Source of the DNA: Chloroflexota bacterium
GTDB taxonomy: Bacteria; Chloroflexota; UBA6077; CF-72
NCBI GenBank assembly: GCA_019247135.1
Contig: JAFAPL010000647.1
Span: 1 to 8,770, forward strand
DNA: 8,770 bases
Direction of reading: 5' to 3'
Notes under the pieces: generated by a model
What the model saw: the letters and a program-made list of their open reading frames with translations, nothing else
Told to the model about the DNA's origin: nothing
Databases searched by the model: none
Part shown: positions 1 through 7,600 of the stretch, one piece after another
Numbering within the stretch: position 1 is the first letter of the stretch
How the letters are laid out: every line of letters begins with the position of its first letter
Position numbers and translations under genes: made by a program

Positions 1-532
1 CGAAGACCACCCCGTCGCCGTAGTCCCTCGCCACGTCGGCGGCCAGCGCGATCGCCAGGCGGGTCTTGCCCACCCCACCCGGCCCGACCAGCGTCAGCAA
101 TCGAGACGCCGGTGTGGTCGGATCCAGCAGCTTCCTGAGCTGGACTACGTCCGTTTCGCGCCCGATGAGCGGTGTCGGCGGCGCCGGCAGCCGCACCAGT
201 GCGGGAGACCACGGACCAGCGGCCGCAGGTGAGCCAGTATCGGACCCTTGAGCGGCCGGACCGAAGGCCCGCTCGAGCAAAGCCGCGCTCGCCGCCGCCG
301 GGAGGCCGAGCGCATCGGCCAAAAGCGCCAGCGTATGAGGGTGGGGCCGGCGCCGCCGGTCGCGCTCGATCGCCTTGACCGTGGCCAGGTCCACGCCGGC
401 CCGCGCGGCCAGGGCCGACTGGCTCAGTCCGGCCCGGACGCGCAGCACCCGCAGCCGGACTCCGACCGAGCCCGTCGCCCCAGGCTCCGCCACATGCGGC
501 GGCTCGCGCGCGGCTGCACCATCCGCGTGCAC
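1..532 (-). CDS. XRE-family helix-turn-helix / NB-ARC-type ATPase transcriptional regulator (N-terminal part; gene continues beyond the left edge)
   Basis: The reading frame is open from about position 532 leftwards off the window, so about 177 residues are visible. From the GTG at 532, residues about 26-75 form a Cro/C1-type helix-turn-helix (LRVRAGLSQSALAARAGVD, then the recognition-helix part ATVKAIERDRR, then HTLALLADALGLP). A Pro/Ala-rich linker follows, then the hallmark LIGRE at about residues 122-126. A P-loop GPGGVGKT at residues 150-157 (Lys156 binds phosphate) is followed by RLAIALAADVA. This order is typical of XRE-NB-ARC regulators in Chloroflexota and actinobacteria, whose unseen C-terminus is usually a TPR or other sensor repeat region. 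It is probably a cytoplasmic, ATP-dependent transcription regulator; its target is unknown. The start is uncertain: GTG at 532 gives the longest sensible product, and GTG at 493 would also keep the whole HTH. Neither has a well-spaced Shine-Dalgarno; an AGGAGG at 562-557 is too far from both. Confidence 0.88.
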   Translation of the reverse strand, partial: MHADGAAAREPPHVAEPGATGSVGVRLRVLRVRAGLSQSALAARAGVDLATVKAIERDRRRRPHPHTLALLADALGLPAAASAALLERAFGPAAQGSDTGSPAAAGPWSPALVRLPAPPTPLIGRETDVVQLRKLLDPTTPASRLLTLVGPGGVGKTRLAIALAADVARDYGDGVVF

Positions 533-539
533 GCGGGGC

Positions 540-545
540 AGTCTA
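540..545 (-). promoter_or_regulatory. Possible -10 element (TAGACT) for a leaderless regulator transcript
   Basis: Read on the minus strand, TAGACT ends 7 nt before the GTG at 532 and fits the TANNNT -10 pattern. If used, transcription would begin at or just before the GTG, giving a leaderless mRNA, which would explain the missing, correctly spaced ribosome binding site. No convincing -35 box is visible, so this is only a candidate. Confidence 0.2.
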
Positions 546-572
546 GCACCGCACCCCCTCCTGGTCCGCACC

Positions 573-588
573 ACCGGGCAGGCCCGGT
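573..588. promoter_or_regulatory. Perfect inverted repeat, candidate operator
   Basis: ACCGGGC-AG-GCCCGGT is a perfect 7+7 bp inverted repeat with a 2-bp spacer. It lies about 40 bp upstream of the proposed GTG start of the minus-strand XRE/NB-ARC regulator. Dimeric HTH proteins bind sites of this geometry, so autoregulation is plausible. The sequence is GC-rich, and short GC palindromes arise by chance in such DNA. Confidence 0.35.
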
Positions 589-592
589 AGGT

Positions 593-614
593 CGAAACGC
601 ACCCGAAACGCACC
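593..614. repeat. Tandem 11-bp direct repeat CGAAACGCACC x2
   Basis: Two exact, directly adjacent copies of CGAAACGCACC (593-603 and 604-614) sit next to the 573-588 palindrome, in the upstream region of the minus-strand regulator. Direct repeats one helical turn apart are a common arrangement for SARP-like or other regulator binding sites. A replication slippage product is the alternative. Confidence 0.45.
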
Positions 615-729
615 CCAGATGAGTCTGGCCGGCCCGGCTGCCAGCGGCGACGCTGGTGCACAGGCCGCTACGGACGAGTGCGCGCCCATCACACGGAAAC
701 AGGATGCATACGCACCCATGCTGCACAAC

Positions 730-1224
730 ATGACCATCACCTCAGATAGCTGTCCGCGCTGCCGTATTGCACGAACCACGCGCATGCATCGTTCCAGCAC
801 CAGCTTTTGCTTCAACTGCCGGTTGCAATGGGATCGACCAGTGAACCACTTCAGCGGGGATCAATCGGTGCGCCTCGCTGTGTACCGCGGCACGGTAGGC
901 AGCAATTGCTGGTTCACAGGTGGTCGAGGTCATGAACCTGCTCGATATCTGCAGTTCCTCTCCTTCGGCGCCGCTGCACTCGGCCGAATTGAGCGCACGG
1001 GTTCAACTCTCGCCGATTTCCGCCTACACAGGGATCACAACGATGACCACACCCAGCACCCAGCCGTTCGTCAGCGCGCGCGATGCGCTGCTGAGCAGCC
1101 GCGAAGACTTCGAAACCGCGAGCGGGAGCTTCACCCGGCCAGAACTCGACGAATTCAACCGGGCGCTCGAGTACTTCGACACGCTCCCAGCCGATCGACT
1201 CGGGCTGTGGCTCGTCAACGGTGA
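730..1224 (+). CDS. Small zinc-ribbon ORF, probably with a decayed C-terminal half
   Basis: The frame is open from 619 to 1224; an internal ATG at 730 best fits a compact protein, and the longer starts at 619 and 718 have no better support. From 730, residues 8-30 contain C8-P-R-C11 and C27-F-N-C30 (CPRC...SFCFNC, then RLQW), a four-cysteine zinc ribbon likely to bind one Zn2+. A short segment, FSGDQSVRLAVYRGTV, follows at about residues 39-54 and looks like an amphipathic helix. Beyond about position 950 the translation becomes Arg/His-rich and overlaps, in another frame, the acyl-CoA synthetase remnant. The original protein was therefore probably only about 60-75 residues, and the present C-terminus looks like read-through into non-coding frame. 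There is no clear ribosome binding site. Function is unknown: nucleic-acid or protein binding is possible, and a relic is equally possible. Confidence 0.4.
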   Translation: MTITSDSCPRCRIARTTRMHRSSTSFCFNCRLQWDRPVNHFSGDQSVRLAVYRGTVGSNCWFTGGRGHEPARYLQFLSFGAAALGRIERTGSTLADFRLHRDHNDDHTQHPAVRQRARCAAEQPRRLRNRERELHPARTRRIQPGARVLRHAPSRSTRAVARQR

Positions 1225-1303
1225 CGGCTCGGAGGACCGTCGCGCGTTCGGCGAGCTCAGCCGGCGCTAGAACCAGGTCGCCAACTACCTGCGGGAGGGC
1301 GGC
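1043..1303 (+). pseudogene. Truncated N-terminal remnant of an AMP-forming acyl-CoA synthetase, with an in-frame TAG
   Basis: From the ATG at 1043 (AGGG at 1030-1033, 9 nt upstream) the frame reads ARDALLSSREDFETA, then FTRPELDEFNRALEYFDTL, then LGLWLVNGDGSE, FGELSRR, a TAG at 1268-1270, and in the same frame NQVANYLREGG up to 1303. This matches the N-terminal lead-in of AMP-dependent acyl-CoA synthetases, where a 'W/N-x-ALD-F' helix is followed by 'LW-V-EDGSE---SFAELSRRSNQVANWLR-GV-RGDRV'. The stop falls exactly where family members carry a Ser, so a single C-to-A change of TCG to TAG would explain it. After 1303 the match fades, and the P-loop-like and catalytic domains (most of the usual 500+ residues) are absent before the next gene starts at 1442. 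It therefore cannot make an active enzyme. The identification rests on remembered family pattern and was not checked by search. Confidence 0.7.
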
Positions 1304-1423
1304 TGTGCGTGTCCGGTCCGGCTGCCATCTGGAAGTCAAGCCACCAGACCGAGCACCCATCGGTGCCACGGCTCGAGTCCTCAGACGGCCGTTCCCCATT
1401 GAGATGCGTGCTGCCAATTGAGC

Positions 1424-1438
1424 AGGAGGAATCAGGAG
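1424..1438 (+). promoter_or_regulatory. Double Shine-Dalgarno in front of the giant gene
   Basis: AGGAGG at 1424-1429 and AGGAG at 1434-1438 precede the ATG at 1442 with spacings of 12 and 3 nt. One is slightly long and the other slightly short, so the pair may act together. The motif favours ATG 1442 over the in-frame TTG at 1418, because the first SD would lie inside a TTG-started coding region. The TTG product would also add eight residues before the Tat signal. Confidence 0.6.
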
Positions 1439-1441
1439 TAT

Positions 1442-1639
1442 ATGGAATCCTCTGATCACACCGCCCACCTGACCCGTAGACGACTGTTGGCGCTGCTGGG
1501 CGGCTCCGCCGTCAGTGCGGGCCTGCTCGGTGCAACCGGCATCACGTCGGGTGGAACACCCGCACGCGACCGGGGCGCAGTCCTCAACAATGCGGTCGCA
1601 GCCGTCCTCGCGCCGGTGGTCGTACCGCCGGCGTTCGCG
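1442..1639 (+). other. Twin-arginine (Tat) signal peptide with a second hydrophobic segment
   Basis: Residues 11-19, TRRRLLALL, match the Tat consensus (S/T-R-R-x-hydrophobic-hydrophobic). A weakly hydrophobic Gly/Ala-rich h-region follows (residues 20-34). A second hydrophobic stretch, AVAAVLAPVVVPPAFA, at residues 51-66 ends in an AFA-Q site that would suit signal peptidase I. Export after folding would suit a protein dominated by beta-propellers. The two-part hydrophobic layout is longer than most Tat signals; an uncleaved N-terminal anchor is an alternative. Confidence 0.8.
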
Positions 1640-4600
1640 CAAGCCCGTGCGCCGCTGGCGAGTTTCCAGCAGGCGACGCAAGCCGCCTTCACGCCGATCA
1701 ATTCTTCCCTGACCTTCGGCGCCCCTTCCGATATTGCTGCCGGCTGGGACGGTACGGCGTGGGCGATCGATGGCCAGGGCGCGCCTCACGTGTACGACCC
1801 GCTGAGTGACAGCTGGCAGCTGCACGGCAGCGGCATAGATGCCGCGGTGCCGGCTGTCTGGCAGCTGTCCACGCCGGAGCTTTACTTCAAGGCCAGCGCA
1901 GTGTTCATCGCCGACGGGCAGCATCCTGATCCGCTGCCGATCGGGTCGGTGTGGCCGCAACTGCCGCCAAGCTACAAGCTCGGCGTGAAGGGTGCCGCCT
2001 GGGCGGGTGACAAGCTGGTGCTGTTCCGCAGTGGGACGTTCGTGCCGGTGCCGTGGCCGCCGCCAACTACAGGCGTCGATGCCAGCACGCCAGCGCCAGC
2101 CGCGACGCCAACTCCAGTTGAAACGCCAACGCCGGGTGGCACGGCAATACCAACCGAGACGGCATCGCCAAGTGCCACGGCAACCCCAGCCGGCACGGCA
2201 ACCCCGGAGGTCTCCGGTGGCGTCGCTCGCGAGGTGTATCACGCGGCGCTTGTGGCAGCCGCTACCACCAGGCCCACGGCTACGCCCAATCAGAGCGCGT
2301 CGCCCACGGCAGCCGCCACTTCGACTGCTACACCGACAGCCGCGGCAACGCACATCTCCACCCCGACCGCGACCGCCACCGCCACCGGCTCGGCCACCCA
2401 GACCTCCACACCAACCCCAGCTGCGAGCACCACCCCAGCACCAACACCAACGGCCACCGCCAGCACCACGCCAATCTCGGCGACGCCGACCACCACGTCG
2501 ACTGCCACGTCGACGTTCGGCGCCACGCCGACCCCGGCGCCGGCGCCGCCTGGCCCGCCAGCCGATTACGTCGCTACGCCGCTTACCTCCATCAGCGGTT
2601 GGCCGCAGACGGCGAACTGGCAGCACGGCATCATCGACGGCGTCTTCACCTACATGGTCCGCAAAGCGGTACTCCTCCGCGGCGGAGAAGCGCTGACCAT
2701 TACGTTGGGTGACCACCCTTGGGCTTTCGGCACCCCGACGGTGGCTGAGGGGCCGAAGACAATCGCGTCGGACGGCGACTTGAACAGCGTGCCGGCCGAC
2801 TGGCAGGCGAATGGCTTCACGGGCTTTCTCGAACAGCCGGAGAGCGGACCCGTTCGGCTCTTCTACACCAGCGGTGCGCAGGTCCAGGTCAATGTGCTGG
2901 AAGCAACCAGCGAGCGCGCGCTAACCCGGAACCCATTTCCCTCCAGTACGCCGACGACGGTTCCTCCGTCTACGCCGGCAGCGGCTCCAACCGGTTCACC
3001 CGCGCCGACCGGCACCCCGTCGCCAACGACCACGGATACCGCGCCCGAAGCGCACGGCGCGCTGTACTACGCGGCGCTCATCGCCGCCGCATCGACCACC
3101 ACACCGACGGCAACCCGCGGCACCACGCTGACGCCGACACAGTCGCCCACACCGCAGCCGAGCGCCACTCCGAGTCCGACTCCAACGGCCAGGCCGGCCG
3201 CAAGCGCCACCGCGAGCACGAGTCCGACTGCCACACCAGGCGCGAGCGCCACCGCCACCACGAGCCCCACGCCGAGCACAACCGCCGCCCCGACACAAAG
3301 CGCTACTCCGGCGCCGACCGCAAGCACCACCCCCACCACTCCGAGCGGCACGCCCACGCCGAGCACGACCCGGCCGACCCTGACCGCGGGGGCTGGGCTG
3401 AGCTACATCGCCAGCGCGATCAGCGGCTGGCCCGCGAGCTGGCATCCGCGGCTCCAGCACGCTCCCAGCGGCCGCACCAGCGGACTCTGGGCCGCGACCG
3501 TTGACGGCAGCGTCGTCAGCTTCGACGGCAGCGCCTGGACAACGCAGCCGGGCGATGCCATCTCAGTAGGTGTGGGCAAGGACGGCGCGGTATTCGCCGT
3601 GTCCAAGACGAATCCGCAGCAACTCACGCACTGGAATGGCACCGGCTTCACACAAGTTGCCACACACTCGGCCGCTCTGGCGCAGGTCTCGGTCGGCGCG
3701 CAGTCACAGGTCTGGACACGCGACAGCAGCAACGCCGTGCATCAGCTCAGTCAGGGCCAACTCCAGCCGGCGGCGTTCCTTGGCTCGGCCGCGGACATCG
3801 CCGCCAACCACGATGGCACGCTCTGGAGCTGCACCGGCAGCGACCCGCACGCCCATCGCCTCGCGACCGACCTGCATCAAGCGCCCGAGACGGTGCCCGC
3901 GTCCGGCACCGTGCAGAAGGTGGCCAGCACCGGGTTCGGCGCGGCCCACTGCCTGGCGAGTCAGAACGGGACTGCCCAGCTGTACCGCTACGACTCGCCG
4001 TATGTTTTTCGAAGCTCCGGCAGCTACATCTTTCCGACCGGTAATCCCATCGAACAGGGACTTGGGAGCCTCTTCTTCGTCACCCAGAGTCACGCGTACG
4101 CCACCGGCGCACCCGAAGCAACCTATCAGGTGGTGGCGGTCGACGCACATACGGGTCAGGAGCTCTCGCGCTCGGCGCCCGCGCCACGGGACTACATCTA
4201 TACCGCCCCGGTGTACGACGCGTTGCATGAGACGATCATTGTCGGCCTGACGGTCGATCCATACATAGGTACGGTTCTCGGGCCTGGCCAGCTACAGGGT
4301 CTGGACGCTCGCGACCTGACCAGAGTTGTCTGGTCGATTTCTCTACCGCCTGAAACGGTGCTCGGTCCGGGCCGGCCAACACTGAACGGTACCTCGTTGT
4401 GTGTCTCGGACAATTTCGGCTCGCTGGTCATGTACGACACCGGCTCGACTTCAACCGCCACCACGCCAACGCTGCGCTGGAAGTACTCCTACCCGTACGA
4501 GATAAATGCTCCGCAGGATCGCTACCGGCTGGCGCCTCCGGTGATCGCCAACGGTACCGTCTACGCTGGCTACTGGGTATGGTCGAGCGGATCCCTGCAG

Positions 4601-7600
4601 TTGTCGCTGTGGAAACTGGATGCCGCGACCGGCACCGGGTCGCAGACCGCGCTGCCCGCTGTAAGCCAGCCGGATGACCCAAGTCAGTCCGAATATTGGG
4701 CCAACATGGGGTCGACGTCGCCCTTGCTTGCCACGGTTCCTGGCGCGCAGCAAGGCCAATCCCGTCAGATGTTGTTCGTCACCGCCGGCCAGGGTGTCTG
4801 GAGCGTCGACGTGGATGCGGTCACCAGCCGGTCATACATACTGCCGACCAACTCAGCCGCTGCGGTCTTCGTCGTCAGCGGCTTCGCATATGCGAACGGC
4901 GTGCTGTGGTTTGGCGACACCGCCAGCAATCTCTACGGCCTGGACGCCCAGTCGCTGACGCCAACGGCGAACACGCCCGCGCAGTTCCGCGCCGGCAGCG
5001 GCATTGTGACGACGCCACTTTTGTACAGGGACGCCCAGGGAGAGGCGGCGGTGATCTTCAGTCAGGCAGGCGCTACCGATCCTGGCCTGATCGTGTACGA
5101 CCCCGCGAGTGGCAATCAGATCCTGGTCCCGACGCAGGGGACGAACTTCATCGCGCTCGCCGCCGCGGCTCCTGAGGGCGTCGTGTACGGCGGCGGCGGG
5201 GTGGCCACCGAGGCCAGCAGTCAGACCCCTGTCGCTCAACTGTTCGGCATTCGTGTGGATGAGGCGGTGCAGCAACTACGCGACTTCGTCGTCGACTCGC
5301 AGCTGATGCAGGACTTCGACGACCCCTCACAACCGACGCACGAGCCGAGCGGGGTGGCGCGCTACCAGACGCACCTGACGCTGGTCGACGGGACGAAGGC
5401 ACCACTGAACAACACGGCGGTCAAGCTGTGGGCCGACCAGCCGAACACCACCGTCCTGGTCAACGGCCAGAGCGTTACCCTTGGCCCGGACGACGACAAA
5501 TACGCGGTCGTCAAGACCGGGGCCGACGGCACGCTGGCGATCACCAGTGGCTCCACCCAGCGCGACAGCACCGGCACGAAGTTCGTCGACGGGGCCGATA
5601 TGACGGCTGTGCCGCTGCGTGCGTGGGCGCAGTTCATGGACCCCTACGAACGCATGGTCATTTATCGCGACCGTGAGTTCCACAATCGCGTGTCGACCGC
5701 CCACGCCAGCACGCCAACCCAGCCCGGTGCCGACGATCCCACCCGCGCCAACCTCCAGACCGCCCAGGCTTACGGGGCGGTCCAGAAAGGGGGCGCGAAC
5801 ACCGGCACCGCACTTTTTACGGACGAGCAGAAGCAGCAGAACCAGCCCCAGAACGTCGCCAACGCCATTGCGAAGATGACCAGTGCGGTCGGCACGACTC
5901 CGCCCAAGAGCAGCAAGAGCCTGAAGGCGAGCTGGAGTCTGCGTACAGTCGATACGCCTGGCAAATACATCGTCTATACAGACACCCCCGGCGCGCAGTA
6001 CTCGCCGGTCAACGTGGCCGGCAGCCGCCCGGCAGTCGTCCTCCAGATGACCGGGTTGAGCTACACCAGCAGCAACGACGGGAGCGCGCCCCTCGTCTAC
6101 ACCACCCCGTCGCCGGCCGAGGCAACCATGGCCATCGACGCCCTCGACGGCCAGGAGTGGCTTACGAGCGTGCACGCCACGGCCCGCGTGAAGGCCGCCG
6201 CCCAGGCGGGCAGGCTCCACCTGGGAAGTTGGTGGGACGACTTCTGGAGCTGGCTCAAAGGCGCGGCCGCTACGGTCACCCACGTCATCATCAGCGTGGG
6301 CGAGGACATTTACCTGGGTATCCGTGCCGTCGCGGATGGGATCGCGCACGTGTTCCGGATGATCATCAGTGGCATCGAGGAGGTGGCCAACGCGATTGGC
6401 GCGTTCTTCATCCAGCTTGGTCGTCTGATCGAGGAGATCATCGAGGCGTTGAGCGTGCTGTTCCAGTTCGGCCACATCATCGACACCCACAACATCCTCA
6501 AGACCGAGCTGCTCAACCGCATCAACGGGGTACCGGGGAACGCGAGCTATCCGGGGCTGGCGTCCCTGCTGACAGGCACCGTTAGGCCCAAGCTCGACGC
6601 ATTCTTCGAAAACTCCGAGCAGACGGTCGCCGACGCCCTCGATAACCTGGCCAACCAGCTCGGCGGCGCGCCCCCCACGGCCCTCGCGGGTGGTGGCTCG
6701 ACTGCGCACTCGGCGTTCACGGCAACCCCCAGGTCCGGCGGCTCCCCGGCCACCACCGGTCCACAGTCCGCCTGGGGAATGCAGAAGCTGGGCGGCGGGG
6801 TCGGGGGCGGCAGGTCCGTGTCGAGCGCGGCACGCGTACTCCGGGCCGGCGCACAGGACCCGGCCGACGCGATCGGCACCTTTTTCAGCGCGTTCGCCGA
6901 GAGTCTGAGCAGTGACCCCGCGCTGAGCAATCAGTGGGCCAAAGTTCAACAGGGCGCCCAGAGCCTGGGCAACGCCGGGTCGGCCGAAAACTTCCTCAAG
7001 CAGGCGCTGGCTGAGCTGCTGCGCATCGTGGCGCTGCTCGTCGACGGCATCCTGGCCGTGAGCAAGGCCCTGATGGACGGGCTGGTGGCCGCGATCGGCT
7101 CTCTCATCCCAGCCATGTTCGACCCGAACGACGGGATCCTTACCGCACCACTCGACATCCCGGTGCTGTCGTGGCTGTACCAGCTGCTATTCGGCGAACC
7201 GCTGACCATGCTCAATGCGCTGATGCTCGTCGTCGCGATCCCGCTCACGATCATGTGGCGCATCATCGAGGGCAAGTGGCCCGCCGACAGCTGGAGCGTT
7301 GGTGCCGCGCGCCCACGCGCGCTGGCTGCCCAGGCGCTCTCGCCCGCGAACCAGCTGTTAATGGGCTACTCGACCGGGCTATTCTCGTTATTTGGGGGCT
7401 TGCTGTTCGCCCGGGGCGACATCAAGGGTGCCGGAGACGTACCCGTGGAGGTCGGGCGGGCGGCGCTCGTCGCCAGCCTGACCACCGCAGGGTTCAGTGT
7501 GCCGATTTACGGGAGCGACAACCCGAGCGACCTCGCATGGTCCGCGTGGGGCCTCGGGGTGGGGATCAGCCTGCTCAACCTCCTGGGCTCCGTCGACCTC

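Noticed and set aside
1304..1417. Possible continuation of the acyl-CoA synthetase remnant
   Set aside because: Fragments such as LEVK or PIGAT can be forced onto the family pattern only with frame changes; the match is too weak to annotate.
914..2716. Open 600-codon frame on the minus strand
   Set aside because: It lies opposite the Thr/Pro-rich linker and N-terminus of the giant gene. Its product is extremely Arg/Gly-rich with no domain or RBS, as expected for a shadow of GC-rich repeats.
2051..3390. C-rich repeated DNA considered as a CRISPR or satellite array
   Set aside because: There are no exact repeats with uniform spacing, and the periodicity follows codons of a Thr/Pro/Ala linker in the reading frame.
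3570..4250. 226-codon plus-strand frame inside the giant gene
   Set aside because: It is an alternate-frame shadow with Arg/Ser/Pro-rich translation and no independent start signal.
5327..6949. Open 540-codon frame on the minus strand
   Set aside because: It is antisense to the well-supported giant gene, has no recognisable motif and has typical shadow composition; strong GC3 bias on the plus strand removes stops on the other strand.
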